This document shows, piece after piece, positions 43,319 through 53,108 of a DNA stretch of 64,000 bases. The translations under genes and the position numbers were made by a program. Every line of letters starts with the position of its first letter. Position 1 is the first letter of the stretch. The DNA is from Bacillus sp. FJAT-27264 (GTDB lineage: Bacteria; Bacillota; Bacilli; Paenibacillales; Paenibacillaceae): the NCBI RefSeq assembly GCF_001682855.1, contig NZ_MAQW01000003.1, positions 1-64,000 of the forward strand, written 5' to 3'. The notes beneath the pieces were generated by a model that ran no database searches, was not told where the DNA came from, and worked only from the letters and a program-made list of their open reading frames with translations.

Positions 43319-43478
43319 TATTTGAAATCCTCATTTCGATCTTATGGCAGTTCCATACACAAGCTTTCGGTTAGTATAACAAATGTTAATATTCAGTTCC
43401 ACAACAAGGCGGCGAACAGTCATACCTTATTTCAATAGAAATGTAAAAAGGACTTACAGCAGCACGCCGCCGGAATAT

Positions 43479-43556
43479 AAAAATCCCCTCATGTTTACAG
43501 GAAGAGTTCACGATCACGCGATCTCTTATTGCTCTGTTTACTATGAGGGGATTTTT
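43479..43556 (-). terminator. Long hairpin after codA
   Basis: 14-base arms AAAAATCCCCTCAT / ATGAGGGGATTTTT around a 50-base insert, with TTTTTATA on the minus strand. It ends the codBA transcript. Confidence 0.75.
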
Positions 43557-43564
43557 GGGATTGA

Positions 43565-44833
43565 TTATTTATTGAAAGTGATCTTCTCCGAACCGCCTTC
43601 AAGAATGATCGACGTTTCCCGCGGTTTCGTTTCTGCAATTTTGCGGCCGCCTTTGAAGGAATAAAGCACTCCTACTTGTTTGCGAATTGCCTCATATTCG
43701 TTCTCTGCTTCAAGAACGATGAAGTTTGCAGGCTTACCTTCTTCAATGCCGTACACATCTTCGATCTGCAACGTTCTTGCGCTATTTTTCGTAATGAGAT
43801 CGATTGAATTCACGATTTGATCGTAACCGAGCAATTGCGAAGCGTGGATGCCCATGTGCAGCACCTGAAGCATATTGCCCGTACCAAGCGGATACCATGG
43901 ATCAAAGATGTCATCATGACCGAAGCACACGTTCAAACCAGCTTCCTGCAATTCTTTGACACGGGTTAGTCCCCGTCTTTTCGGATATGTATCGAAACGT
44001 CCTTGCAGATGAATGTTGACCAGCGGATTGGAGACGAAATTCAGGTCAGCCATCTTCAGCAATCTGAACAATTTATACGTATATGCGTCATTGTAGGAGC
44101 CCATCGCCGTAGTGTGGCTTGCCGTCGTGCGGGAACCCAATCCGCGTTCGTAGGCTTCCTTGGCGACTACTTCTACGAAACGGGATTGTTCGTCATCGAT
44201 TTCATCGCAATGGATGTCTATGAGACGGTCATATTTTTCAGCGAGATCAAATGCCACCTTCATGGAATCAACGCCGTATTCGCGCGTGAATTCAAAGTGC
44301 GGAATACCGCCGACCACGTCAACGCCCATTTTCAGTGCCTCTTCCAGTAGTTCCGCGCCGTTCGGGTAAGAATGAATGCCCTCCTGCGGGAAAGCGACCA
44401 GCTGAATATCGACGAATGGTGCCATTTCTTCTTTCACTTCAAGCAGCGCTTTGACTGCGGTCAGACTTGGATCCGTAACGTCCACATGTGTCCGTACATG
44501 CTGGATGCCCTGCGCTATTTGCCATTTCAGTGCCGTTTTGGAACGCGTTTTAACATCTTCATGTGTCAGGAATGCTTTGCGCTGCGACCAACGCTGAATG
44601 CCTTCGAATAGTGTCCCGCTCAAATTCCATTCCGGCTCGCCCGCCGTTAGCGTGGTATCCAAGTGAATATGAGGTTCAATGAACGGTGGCAGTACAAGAG
44701 AGCCTTTTACATCAATTACTTCCTCATTTGCAGTTGCTTCAAGCGTCTGCGTGATTTGTTGGAACTTTCCGTCCTTCACGACGACATTCCATAGACCTTC
44801 TTTACCCCGCAATTTCGCGTTCTGTATAATCAT
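43565..44833 (-). CDS. codA: Cytosine deaminase
   Basis: A 422-residue metal-dependent amidohydrolase. The N-terminal metal ligands are in EPHIHLD (H55, H57); [18 protein letters not shown] and [18 protein letters not shown] match the E. coli CodA-like active site. It deaminates cytosine to uracil in the cytoplasm. It overlaps codB by 32 bases. The leader upstream of codB has a PyrR attenuator, so both are expected to fall when pyrimidines are abundant. Length fits the family. Confidence 0.92.
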   Translation of the reverse strand: MIIQNAKLRGKEGLWNVVVKDGKFQQITQTLEATANEEVIDVKGSLVLPPFIEPHIHLDTTLTAGEPEWNLSGTLFEGIQRWSQRKAFLTHEDVKTRSKTALKWQIAQGIQHVRTHVDVTDPSLTAVKALLEVKEEMAPFVDIQLVAFPQEGIHSYPNGAELLEEALKMGVDVVGGIPHFEFTREYGVDSMKVAFDLAEKYDRLIDIHCDEIDDEQSRFVEVVAKEAYERGLGSRTTASHTTAMGSYNDAYTYKLFRLLKMADLNFVSNPLVNIHLQGRFDTYPKRRGLTRVKELQEAGLNVCFGHDDIFDPWYPLGTGNMLQVLHMGIHASQLLGYDQIVNSIDLITKNSARTLQIEDVYGIEEGKPANFIVLEAENEYEAIRKQVGVLYSFKGGRKIAETKPRETSIILEGGSEKITFNK

Positions 44834-46088
44834 TTATTTTCCCCATTTCTTTGTTTTCTGTAGATTCTTTCGCAGGAATGATCAGCATCAGCACGATGTA
44901 GGCCACCGATGTACCAATCAGTGCGTTCAATGGCGTTACTCCCGGAGCCAGCTGAGCAAACGCAACGCCGATAGCCCAAGCGGCCATCGCTATCCAGTTT
45001 ACATTCTTAAAAGTCATTTCGGCAAACGGTTTATAGTTTCTACGCTTCACGAAGAAGTAATCCGCGATGATGATGGCCCCGATCGACGGTACCGCCGCGC
45101 CCAGTACATTCAGGAAACCTACGAAATTGTTGTACATCCACATAGCGAATACAGTACCCACGATGCCGTTAACGATAACGAAGAACTTTTTCGAAATTTT
45201 AGTGATGTTGGCAAAGCCCAGTCCGGAAGCGTAAAGCGCGTTATCGTTGGTCGTCCAGATATTCAGCCCCAGAACGATGATCGCCGGAATGAGCAAACCT
45301 TGCAGGAACATGACCTCCGAGATTTCTGCCAGGTTATATGCCATTGCACCGACTGCACCGAACAGGAACATGAGTGAATTCCCCAGGAAGAAGGCAATAA
45401 CCGTTGCGGTAACCGCCTGCTTGGACGTCTGGGAAAACCGGGCAAAATCAGGCGTCAGCGTTCCGCCGCTAATGAATGACCCTATACAAATGGTTAATGC
45501 CGCTGCTGCAGTGAGACTTTGTGTCGGTGTGTAATCGAACAGTCCTTGCAGACCACCGAGCGTGCCTGCGCCTTGGAACATGGAGTAACCGCCGAGAATC
45601 GCAATGGCCGGAACCGCAATGTAACCCAGAATGACGAGCGACTTCATGCCGAAGATGGCAGATGCTGTCATTGCGATACCAAACAGGAAGATCAACAGGT
45701 ACACGTTCCAATCCATCGCTTTAGCGACCGGAATTGCGAACATGGCCACGCCGACACCAAACCATCCGACCTGTGTGAAGCCGAGTAGGAACGAAGGCAG
45801 GTACGATCCTTTCTGACCAAACGCATATTTTGCCAGCAAATGTGTGGATAGCCCCGTTTTGGCAGCAATATGCGCCAGCGCCCCCGTATAGATGCCAAGC
45901 ACCAAATTACCCGCAAGCACGATGCCAATGAACTCCATGAACGTCAAGCTGACTCCGAGCGTCCCCCCTGCCAGCATGCTTGCCGAGAAGAAAGTGAACC
46001 CTAGCATCACGGATAATGTTTTCCAAAAATGGTTTCTTTGCGTTTTCGGCACTGCTTGCCATGAAAACTCTTGATCTTGTTTGCTCAT
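44802..46088 (-). CDS. codB: Cytosine permease
   Basis: A 428-residue NCS1-family transporter with about 12 membrane segments. Signature stretches are [19 protein letters not shown] at the N-terminus, [18 protein letters not shown], and [21 protein letters not shown]. It imports cytosine for the deaminase encoded next. The leader at 46089..46307 includes a terminator and a PyrR-binding motif. The ATG has a GGAGG about seven bases upstream. Confidence 0.92.
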   Translation of the reverse strand: MSKQDQEFSWQAVPKTQRNHFWKTLSVMLGFTFFSASMLAGGTLGVSLTFMEFIGIVLAGNLVLGIYTGALAHIAAKTGLSTHLLAKYAFGQKGSYLPSFLLGFTQVGWFGVGVAMFAIPVAKAMDWNVYLLIFLFGIAMTASAIFGMKSLVILGYIAVPAIAILGGYSMFQGAGTLGGLQGLFDYTPTQSLTAAAALTICIGSFISGGTLTPDFARFSQTSKQAVTATVIAFFLGNSLMFLFGAVGAMAYNLAEISEVMFLQGLLIPAIIVLGLNIWTTNDNALYASGLGFANITKISKKFFVIVNGIVGTVFAMWMYNNFVGFLNVLGAAVPSIGAIIIADYFFVKRRNYKPFAEMTFKNVNWIAMAAWAIGVAFAQLAPGVTPLNALIGTSVAYIVLMLIIPAKESTENKEMGKINDYTEREIAG

Positions 46089-46132
46089 CAGAATACCTCC
46101 AAGTTAAAGTGTTCTGATACCAAAAAAAGCAG

Positions 46133-46181
46133 AAAAAAGAGGCTACTCGTCAAGTCTCAAACTGACAAGTAGCCTCTTTTT
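46133..46181 (-). terminator. Attenuator terminator of codBA
   Basis: Stem AAGAGGCTAC...GTAGCCTCTT with TTTTTTC on the minus strand, just before codB. It is the decision hairpin of the PyrR leader. Confidence 0.85.
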
Positions 46182-46307
46182 GCATCATAACCCGCGCGAA
46201 GACACAGAGCAGCCCTGACGGAATATGCCCTGATTCACGCGTGATTATAAAAATCCGCTGCCCTTGCCAGCCTCTCTGGACTGAATTAAAGGTACCAGTA
46301 TTCAATT
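46182..46307 (-). promoter_or_regulatory. PyrR-type attenuator leader of codBA
   Basis: The minus strand holds CAGTCCAGAGAGGCTG at about 46268..46283, the nearly invariant PyrR binding loop (TCCAGAGAGG capped by CAG/CTG), inside an ACCTTTAATT...AAGGG stem. Downstream is the terminator at 46133..46181. In Bacillus, PyrR bound to UMP stabilises this stem, which allows the terminator to form. Confidence 0.9.
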
Positions 46308-46314
46308 AGAATCT

Positions 46315-46343
46315 ATTATTCTGGAAAAACCTGCGAATGTCAA
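46315..46343 (-). promoter_or_regulatory. Sigma-A promoter of codBA
   Basis: TTGACA (46338..46343) and AATAAT (46315..46320) with a 17-base spacer on the minus strand, a few bases upstream of the PyrR leader. Confidence 0.7.
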
Positions 46344-46410
46344 TGTCATTATTAACCAATGGTTATTACCCCGAGTTGTTCGAAAGCTTCAATTCTTGTT
46401 CCATAGAATA

Positions 46411-46482
46411 AAAATCCCCTCCGTTTTTCAGTTATGAGCTCATTTAATTATGAGTTCATTTCGCTGAATAACGTGAGGGGAG
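46411..46482 (-). terminator. Terminator of the esterase gene
   Basis: Long stem with TCCCCTC / GAGGGGA closing and CAG...CTG inside, T-run TTTTAT on the minus strand. Confidence 0.65.
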
Positions 46483-46513
46483 AATGCTATCTTCTTATTT
46501 TGTTCCGGAATAA

Positions 46514-47410
46514 TTATTGTTTAGTATATAGTTCTTCCATGAAAGCCCCTGCACTATCTACCCCTTCTCTTGCCTCTTCCAGGAAAGAGTGACAGAAGAT
46601 CCAGTTATGGATCATAGCGGGCCAAGATCTGAAGCGGATATCGACGCCCGCCAATGCTGCTCGTGTCACAAATGTTAAGGACTCGCTCAACATAACTTCA
46701 GCTTCTCCGACCATGACGTAGATTGGGGGCAATCCTCTCAAATCGCCATGAATCGGCGAGGCATACGGAACTGTCGGTGAGACACCATTTAAATAATTAT
46801 CAGCTAATTGTTGAATGGCTGCCTTGGTATTAATCGGGTCTACTCCCTCTCTGGTGGTATAAGTCTCCCCGGTTAGTCCTAAATCAATCCATGGTGAGAT
46901 CATGATCCCACCTGCCGGCAATGGTGTTTGGGTATCACGGATGTACATTAAAAGGGCTGCCGTAAGGTTCCCCCCTGCGGATTCACCGGCAATAATAATA
47001 TTTTTGGGATGATATCCTTGGTCCAGTAACCAACTGTAAGCTTTCATCGCATCTTCAATCGGAGCAGGGAAAGGATGTTCCGGGGCCAGACGATAATTTA
47101 TAGTCAATGTACGTGCCTGAGCCGCTCTTCCTATTTCGCTGGATTCACTTCGATGTGAATTAATACTTCCCATCATATACCCGCCGCCATGCAAATATAA
47201 AAGCACACGTTCTTCGCTGGACTCAGGGAAGAATTGCCATTCCCCTTGCATTCCATCAATGTCTACCTCCTCTGTCAGCAGATCACTTGCTACCGGCAGT
47301 GAGCCCCACATCTGTTCTTCTGTAATTTTACGAACCTCATCAAGGGATGCTGAATAACTTGGCAGATTATCTTTAAATAGACGATGTGCTTTTAACAATG
47401 ACTCTTTCAT
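46514..47410 (-). CDS. Alpha/beta hydrolase, HSL-type esterase
   Basis: A 298-residue carboxylesterase of the hormone-sensitive-lipase family. HGGG (74-77) forms the oxyanion hole and GESAGG gives the nucleophile S144; an acidic residue in VMVGEAEVMLSE and a histidine in MIHNW complete the triad. No signal peptide is seen, so it is cytoplasmic. AGGGG precedes the ATG by about 11 bases. The gene is divergent from an Lrp-type regulator over 165 bases and has its own terminator. Confidence 0.9.
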   Translation of the reverse strand: MKESLLKAHRLFKDNLPSYSASLDEVRKITEEQMWGSLPVASDLLTEEVDIDGMQGEWQFFPESSEERVLLYLHGGGYMMGSINSHRSESSEIGRAAQARTLTINYRLAPEHPFPAPIEDAMKAYSWLLDQGYHPKNIIIAGESAGGNLTAALLMYIRDTQTPLPAGGIMISPWIDLGLTGETYTTREGVDPINTKAAIQQLADNYLNGVSPTVPYASPIHGDLRGLPPIYVMVGEAEVMLSESLTFVTRAALAGVDIRFRSWPAMIHNWIFCHSFLEEAREGVDSAGAFMEELYTKQ

Positions 47411-47575
47411 AATATTTATTACCCCTAGCTAAATTATTTGTGTACTCGAGTACAAATTTATTATAATAATGAATGCCGATAATTTACACGGTGTAACCGA
47501 TGAATTATAGCTAATATACTAAGGAATACTTTGAATTATATGTACTTTACTTTAAATTTAAAGGAGTGAACTATA

Positions 47576-48028
47576 ATGGATCAAATAGATAAACAAATTC
47601 TGTTTTATCTTCAGGAACAGGCGAGAATATCGATGACAGAGCTGGGCAAATATGTGGGTCTGTCCCAACCTGCTGTAACGGAGAGAGTCAGACGAATGGA
47701 AGAAAAAGGGGTTATTGCGGGTTATCGGACAGTCCTTTCTCCTGAAAAAATAGGCAAGAACTCTGCGGCATATATGCTTTTTCGAACTAGAGATTGCTCT
47801 GCTTTTCTTGATTTTGCCCGTTCATCCCCGTATATAAAGGAGTGCCATCGTATTAGTGGTGATTATAATTATTTATTGAAAGTAGTGACTGACTCTACGT
47901 CCTCTATTGAAGAGTTCGGCAATCAGTGCGATAAATACGGAACCTATACCATTCAGATCATCATGTCATCACCCATAGAACATATGCCGCTTATTTATTC
48001 TCTAGAAGAAGTTACTGATCGGGACTGA
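47576..48028 (+). CDS. Lrp/AsnC family transcriptional regulator
   Basis: A 150-residue Lrp-like regulator: the HTH (ARISMTELGKYVGLSQPAVTERVRRME) is at residues 14-40, and the RAM effector domain (YIKECHRISGDYNYLLKVV) follows. AAAGGAG lies eight bases before the ATG. It is divergent from the esterase, a typical arrangement for a regulator and its target. Confidence 0.9.
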   Translation: MDQIDKQILFYLQEQARISMTELGKYVGLSQPAVTERVRRMEEKGVIAGYRTVLSPEKIGKNSAAYMLFRTRDCSAFLDFARSSPYIKECHRISGDYNYLLKVVTDSTSSIEEFGNQCDKYGTYTIQIIMSSPIEHMPLIYSLEEVTDRD

Positions 48029-48073
48029 GTTGCTTATGAAGATTTTAATAGCTATTTTACGTCCGTGTAACTA

Positions 48074-48110
48074 AAAAAGGCAGGATCGAGGGGTGCCCTT
48101 ATCCTGTCTT
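48074..48110. terminator. Terminator between Lrp and MATE genes
   Basis: AGGCAGGAT...ATCCTGTCT stem with TTTTTT on the minus strand; serves the MATE gene and probably Lrp. Confidence 0.75.
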
Positions 48111-48130
48111 CTTGTTTGTTTATATGTTTT

Positions 48131-49483
48131 CTATTGTGCTAAAGCTTCCAAGTCCGGCTGCAATTTGTTTCGCAGAACATACAACATGATGGCACCAACA
48201 AGGAATGCGGCAGCATCCGAAATAACAACCGACCAGACCACCCCGTGAAATCCGTTCATACGATTGGCGATATAGAGCACAGGAATCAGCGTAGCTCCTT
48301 GAATAATTGACATAATAAACGCGGCGGTTCCTTGTGCTGTTGCTTGGAAGATCCCTGTAAACAACGACGTCATTCCAGTAATGAACAAGGATAAGAACGT
48401 CACATGTAGAATGTAGCTGCCCATTTCAATTAATTTTGGGTCATTGGTAAATTGACCAATTAAGTGGTCGGAAATCAGATAGACGATGATGCCGAACACA
48501 ATGGCTAACGCCACCATCGTTTTGATCGTAAATCCGATGGTATGCTTCATACGCAATTTGTTCGCTGTAAAAGTGAAGGCAATAAGCGGCACGACACCCT
48601 CACATAATCCCATCAGAATAAACTCAGGAAATTGCAATAAACGCGACGAAATACCGAAAGCTGCTACGGCCTGATCCCCATATTCAATAAGATAATGGTT
48701 AAAGACTAGTGACATTGCTCCCATAAAGACACTCATAATGAAGATGGGAATTCCGATTTTTAATACATTGCTGAGAATTTCCTTGGTAGCCTTGAACCAT
48801 TTTACGGAGAGGGTAAAGAATTGGCTCTTATATCTGATATGGAAGGCGTAAAATGCACTCGCAATCAAGTTGGAAATGACTGTAGCAGAAGCAACGCCGA
48901 TCACGTCCCAATGGAACACGAAGATAACTAATGCATCAAGAATTATATTCACAACAACACTGAGGATCATACCGATCATTGACGTGATGGCTGCACCCTC
49001 CGAACGCACGATATTCTCCAGTGTGAAGAATAATACGATGAATGGTGAACCTATTAGCATGATCGTGACATAGTCCTTCGTAAATCCAAAGGAGTCAGGT
49101 GTTGCCCCCAGGCTATGAACGATTGGATCGATTAACGGGAGGCCGGTGGCCATCAAGATCGTACCGAGGATCAAGCTGCTATAAAAAGCGAATGAAGACA
49201 CATGCTTTACATCATCATATCGCTTCTCTCCCAGTAAACGGGAGATGAATGTACCGCTACCGACACCAATCAAGTTACCTAGTGCCATAATGATCGCGAA
49301 TAACGGTAAGGTTAGCGCCAGTGCGGTTAACATGGCAGTATTCCCAAGTGTGCCAAGGAAATAGGCATTCAAGATGGAGTATATGACACTCATTGACGTA
49401 CCAAGCATCATTGGTATGGCGAAGTGAGCGACGGCTTTAGCGACTGGGGCTTTTTCAAAGTAATGGAGGTTTTCTGCATCCAT
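48131..49483 (-). CDS. MATE family efflux transporter (MepA-like)
   Basis: A 450-residue, 12-segment multidrug and toxin extrusion transporter with MLGTSMSVIYSILNAYFLG and GVGSGTFISRLLGEKRYDDV in the first half. It expels cationic drugs in exchange for protons or sodium. The ATG at 49483 has AGTGGTG upstream; GTGs at 49495 and 49492 are alternatives. It directly follows a MarR gene on the same strand, as in the mepRA operon of S. aureus, and is probably repressed by it. Confidence 0.9.
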   Translation of the reverse strand: MDAENLHYFEKAPVAKAVAHFAIPMMLGTSMSVIYSILNAYFLGTLGNTAMLTALALTLPLFAIIMALGNLIGVGSGTFISRLLGEKRYDDVKHVSSFAFYSSLILGTILMATGLPLIDPIVHSLGATPDSFGFTKDYVTIMLIGSPFIVLFFTLENIVRSEGAAITSMIGMILSVVVNIILDALVIFVFHWDVIGVASATVISNLIASAFYAFHIRYKSQFFTLSVKWFKATKEILSNVLKIGIPIFIMSVFMGAMSLVFNHYLIEYGDQAVAAFGISSRLLQFPEFILMGLCEGVVPLIAFTFTANKLRMKHTIGFTIKTMVALAIVFGIIVYLISDHLIGQFTNDPKLIEMGSYILHVTFLSLFITGMTSLFTGIFQATAQGTAAFIMSIIQGATLIPVLYIANRMNGFHGVVWSVVISDAAAFLVGAIMLYVLRNKLQPDLEALAQ

Positions 49484-49533
49484 AGGGTTCACCACTATCT
49501 TTATTTATTTTAGAGTTGGTGGAAATGTTCTGC

Positions 49534-50223
49534 TTACTTATCCTCCGGATCCTGTGAGTTGTCAGTAGAAGAGTTTCTTTCGTCTCTGGAGGGCCAGCCG
49601 AACCCGCGCATGCCATTACCATGCCCTTCCCGTCCAAACCCGGGGAATCTTCCGCCAAAGCGCTCGTCCCCAGAATTTCTCCACTCTCTGCTCATCTGTT
49701 CGCGCATGGCCATTAATCGATCAAATTCCTCTGTTCCCATACGCTCCCGCGCAGCCTTCATCCATATCGCCATGATGTCACGTTCTTCTTCGGTTCCAAG
49801 CTCCTCCTCTAAGGCGGCTATGACGCGGGTGAGATATTCCCCGAAAGTAACCTGCTCTTCTGGTGACAGACCAGAAAAGATGTTGCCACCGTCTATCTCC
49901 TGCTCTTCTTCCTTTTGTCCTTTTTCCGTCAAGTAAATCAAAATAATACGTTTGTCTGTTTCTGAAGGTCTACGTGTGATATATTCCGCTTTCTCCAATT
50001 TTGCAAGTAGCTCATTGAGGGATGATACGCGGATGTCCAGCATATAAGACAAATCCTTTGTGCTGATCCCGTCTTTCATTCGAAGAAACGCCAGGATCCT
50101 GCCTTGCCCGCGTGATGTGTCTGCCATAGGACCAACAGCGGCGTGGGTTTTAAATTGTTTCCTTTGCAGCAGCCATTGCAGTTTCGCCAGCTTTTCGTAT
50201 AGTTCGGTATTCATGTCCATCAT
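49534..50223 (-). CDS. MarR regulator with Gly/Arg-rich C-terminal tail
   Basis: A 229-residue MarR regulator, longer than the usual 140-160. The winged HTH (GISTKDLSYMLDIRVSSLNELLAKLEKAEY, then RRPSETDKRIILIYLTEKG) occupies residues 50-110. An acidic helix region follows, then a tail (about 185-229) rich in Gly, Arg, Phe, Ser and Asp (FGGRFPGFGREGHGNG, then DERNSSTDNSQDPEDK), likely disordered. AAGGAGG precedes tandem ATGs at 50223/50220. The promoter carries repeated operator-like words. Confidence 0.87.
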   Translation of the reverse strand: MMDMNTELYEKLAKLQWLLQRKQFKTHAAVGPMADTSRGQGRILAFLRMKDGISTKDLSYMLDIRVSSLNELLAKLEKAEYITRRPSETDKRIILIYLTEKGQKEEEQEIDGGNIFSGLSPEEQVTFGEYLTRVIAALEEELGTEEERDIMAIWMKAARERMGTEEFDRLMAMREQMSREWRNSGDERFGGRFPGFGREGHGNGMRGFGWPSRDERNSSTDNSQDPEDK

Positions 50224-50257
50224 AAATCCTCCTTAATTGGGTTTGGTTATTTTATTT

Positions 50258-50348
50258 ACGGTACCTGTTAATTGATGTAACGGTACCTGTTGATTTGTAT
50301 TATAACGGTACCTGTTGAACTTGTCAAAGTTTTTATTACAGGTACCGT
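50258..50348. promoter_or_regulatory. Repeated operator words in the MarR-MATE promoter
   Basis: Three direct copies of ACGGTACCTGTT at 50258, 50280 and 50305, and an inverted copy at 50337..50348. Each contains GGTACC. The third copy lies inside the promoter spacer at 50305..50318. Confidence 0.8.
50299..50327 (-). promoter_or_regulatory. Perfect sigma-A promoter of the MarR-MATE unit
   Basis: TTGACA (50322..50327) and TATAAT (50299..50304) with a 17-base spacer on the minus strand. One operator word fills the spacer. Confidence 0.8.
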
Positions 50349-50400
50349 CAATATGTTGATCTCCTCTTTCATAATATGAAAATTACGCTTGCGATCTATA

Positions 50401-50451
50401 ACAAAACACCCGCTAACACGAAGGAACGCCTTCTGTTTGCGGGTGTTTTGT
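50401..50451 (-). terminator. Terminator of the PTS operon
   Basis: ACAAAACACCCGC / GCGGGTGTTTTGT arms with an inner GAAGG hairpin, ends the seven-gene unit. Confidence 0.8.
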
Positions 50452-50476
50452 CGTATGCTTTATCGATGTGTTTCTA

Positions 50477-50947
50477 TTAGAGCAACTTCAAGAGGATTGC
50501 CTCGATCTCAGACGGAGTAGTTGCATTCTTAAAACTATTTATAAACTCTTCTTCTTGAAACAATCTGGTCAGATTCTTTAAAAATGAGATGTGCATCTTA
50601 GGGTTTTTAACCACAAGTACCATTACGATTTCTGCGTTGACAGTTTCATCGCCCCCCATATCTTGGAACTCTACGCTATGATCTAAAACTGCCACACCAA
50701 TCGTAGTTTCATTAACGAATTTTTTATCGGTATGAGGAATAGCTATTCCAATAGTCCCCATATTGATTCCGGTCGGATACTCACTTTCGCGTTGAAGTAA
50801 GGATTCTGTATATCCTTGTTTGGCATATTGTTTCTCTTCGATCTTCTTTCCAAAGCTTTTGATAAGCTCTTCCTTCGAATCATAGCGTGCGTTCAACTGG
50901 ATCAAGTCGTGATCAAATATGAGTCCGTTTATCGTTTTTTCGCTCAT
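50477..50947 (-). CDS. PTS EIIA component, galactitol/fructose type
   Basis: A 156-residue PTS_EIIA_2 domain protein. The phosphorylated histidine is H72 in GIAIPHTDKK, and the C-terminal MHISFLKNLTRLFQEEEFI is typical. It passes phosphate from HPr to the IIB at 56693..56992. AGGGAG precedes the ATG. It is the last gene of the operon, after the PRD regulator. Confidence 0.9.
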   Translation of the reverse strand: MSEKTINGLIFDHDLIQLNARYDSKEELIKSFGKKIEEKQYAKQGYTESLLQRESEYPTGINMGTIGIAIPHTDKKFVNETTIGVAVLDHSVEFQDMGGDETVNAEIVMVLVVKNPKMHISFLKNLTRLFQEEEFINSFKNATTPSEIEAILLKLL

Positions 50948-50986
50948 AAAAATTACTCCCTTTTTATTGAATCTAAATAGCCAGTC

Positions 50987-53044
50987 CTAATCCGAACCAT
51001 ATTTTGTGATGATGTTATGGATATCGCTTGGGGTTTGGGCACGAATAATAGCTTCGCAATCTTCTCTACTTTCAACAAGTTTCATTAATTGCACTAATGC
51101 CCTTAAGTGCTGTTGTTTATCAACAGCGGCTATAATAACAACAATTTGAATTGGTCGATTTTTGGCGAATTCAACGCCTTGCTCTAAACGAAGCAAACTC
51201 ATGGATACTTCATTCACACCACTTTCCGGTTTATCATGAGGAATTGCCACATATGGACTAATAATGATATACGGGTCTTCCACATCATAATGTTGGATCA
51301 TAGCTTCTACATAAGAAGGTTTAATGCTCCCATTAAGTAGCAACGGTAGTGCGCCTAATCGTACTGCCTCCTCCCAAGAAGATACTGAAGGAAGCAATGT
51401 AATATTCTCTGGCATAATTAGGTCATGCAAATTTGTTTTTTGTAATTCCGGTTGTGATTTGAACGACAACGAGTGCTGGTTGGTAAAGTAATGTTGCAAT
51501 TCTTTTGCAAGAAGTTTACGGTTCTGGATGATTGCATACTTCTCAACGATCTCTAAAATATTTTTCAGGCTTAATTCTGATGGGGTGAATCCGTGTAACG
51601 ATTCCATCACTTGCTTACGCAGAGAGCTTTTTTCTTCGTTTTGAAGTATGGGTTTGACAATAAATAATCGTTTGTTTGTTTGCAGATATACGGAAGAAAA
51701 AACAATGTCATATTCCAAATCATACGTCTTAAACTCCCTCACAGATAAGGAATCCAGAAAAATGAATTCAGGGAATAAATCATTCAACGTAATCAGCAAA
51801 AGTTTAGAAATGGATACTCCATTCGTACAAACGACTACTGCTTTTGTTTTACTTAGAATGCTGTCTCCTTGCTTCGTTAACCAGCCGCCAATAAGCATCG
51901 TTAAATAGGTGCATTCACTATCTGGAATATCACAGCCAATGAATTCCGCTAAAGGCAATGCTGATTTTTTTACCAGGTGATGCAATTCAATGAATTCACT
52001 GTTAATGGTTTCTTGCAGTGGATTCGTAATCGTGAGTTTGTATTTAATGCGATAATATGCCGGCTTTATATGCTGCATCATCATATGCAATAATTGCTTT
52101 TTGTCTTGCAAGAGAATACAGGACATTTGCTCAAATAGCTCGAGCGTTTTTTCCAATGCCTGATTTAAATCCGTTACGAGATCTTCCCCTAATCGCTCCG
52201 ACGAGGAAACATTTGTGGTAAGAATTTGGAGAGTTATGAATAATCTTTCCTCGGTCGGTATATACGCAAAGTCGGTTAGTAATTCTTGAACCGCTTGATA
52301 TTCCTTGGTATCCGACAATTCCTCATAGTTAATATGAAAGGAGTTAATGGTTTTTCCAAGTTTGATTCTTCGTAGTAAGATCAGTAGGATATGTGGCAAT
52401 GTTGTCATCTTATCATCTGTAAATTTCAAGTTCAGATGGGTTTCAATCTTTTCAAGACGTTCATGAATCAGTTGTACTTCTTCTTCAGTGATCTCAGCTA
52501 ATTGTTGAACCCATGTTTCCCCGTTGTACATGTGATGAATTTTGTTGACGACATCTATCAGTAACTTTCTTTTTTGAAATTCAAGACCCTCAATGGAGTA
52601 TCCGAAACGTCGGGAGTAACGGATATTGAGATCATACGGTTCGACTATGTTTTGCGCCATTTTCAAATCATTGAGTATGGTATTTTTGCTTACATAAATG
52701 GAACTGGTGAAATGAATCAATGATAGTTCTTCACAACGACTCAGGAGCATTAGAATAATAAGTTCAACTCGCTCTGCTTCAGAAAAAATGTATTTTTTTG
52801 TTGAAGGCTTGTTCGCTTCATCAGGGACAGCAGAGAAGAGAGTGGCATCTACAATAAAGTCACCTTGTTGATTACGTTCGATTTTTGGCAGATGTTGACC
52901 CTCTAACCAGTCATTGATCTTTTCTAAGCTGTAACTAATTTGCCTTCGGCTTAACCCATACTTTAGTTCCAGGTTCTTACTCTTCACACTTGGGTTTGAT
53001 AACAATTCTTGCAACAAGCTACTGCTTCGATCATCAAGCTGCAT
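50987..53044 (-). CDS. BglG/MtlR-type PRD transcriptional regulator
   Basis: A 685-residue PTS-regulated activator: N-terminal HTH domains (about 1-100 with LSRRQISYSLEKINDWL), a mga/HTH stretch, two PRD domains (about 190-400), an IIB-like domain (VVVCTNGVSISKLL near 420) and a C-terminal EIIA-like domain (YIIISPYVAIPHDKPE). Its activity is set by phosphorylation through PTS proteins. The ATG at 53044 has AAGGAGGG upstream; an alternative start at 53125 would overlap hxlB. It lies inside the operon, the usual case for regulators of galactitol-type PTS systems. Confidence 0.9.
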   Translation of the reverse strand: MQLDDRSSSLLQELLSNPSVKSKNLELKYGLSRRQISYSLEKINDWLEGQHLPKIERNQQGDFIVDATLFSAVPDEANKPSTKKYIFSEAERVELIILMLLSRCEELSLIHFTSSIYVSKNTILNDLKMAQNIVEPYDLNIRYSRRFGYSIEGLEFQKRKLLIDVVNKIHHMYNGETWVQQLAEITEEEVQLIHERLEKIETHLNLKFTDDKMTTLPHILLILLRRIKLGKTINSFHINYEELSDTKEYQAVQELLTDFAYIPTEERLFITLQILTTNVSSSERLGEDLVTDLNQALEKTLELFEQMSCILLQDKKQLLHMMMQHIKPAYYRIKYKLTITNPLQETINSEFIELHHLVKKSALPLAEFIGCDIPDSECTYLTMLIGGWLTKQGDSILSKTKAVVVCTNGVSISKLLLITLNDLFPEFIFLDSLSVREFKTYDLEYDIVFSSVYLQTNKRLFIVKPILQNEEKSSLRKQVMESLHGFTPSELSLKNILEIVEKYAIIQNRKLLAKELQHYFTNQHSLSFKSQPELQKTNLHDLIMPENITLLPSVSSWEEAVRLGALPLLLNGSIKPSYVEAMIQHYDVEDPYIIISPYVAIPHDKPESGVNEVSMSLLRLEQGVEFAKNRPIQIVVIIAAVDKQQHLRALVQLMKLVESREDCEAIIRAQTPSDIHNIITKYGSD

Positions 53045-53108
53045 GGCTCTCTTCCCTCCTTCCTTGTTAATCATAATATTGACAGATCCAGAGGATTTGA
53101 TAAAAGGC

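Noticed and set aside
43479-43556. Purine riboswitch downstream of codA
   Set aside because: Long hairpin lacks the purine aptamer core; it is in terminator position.
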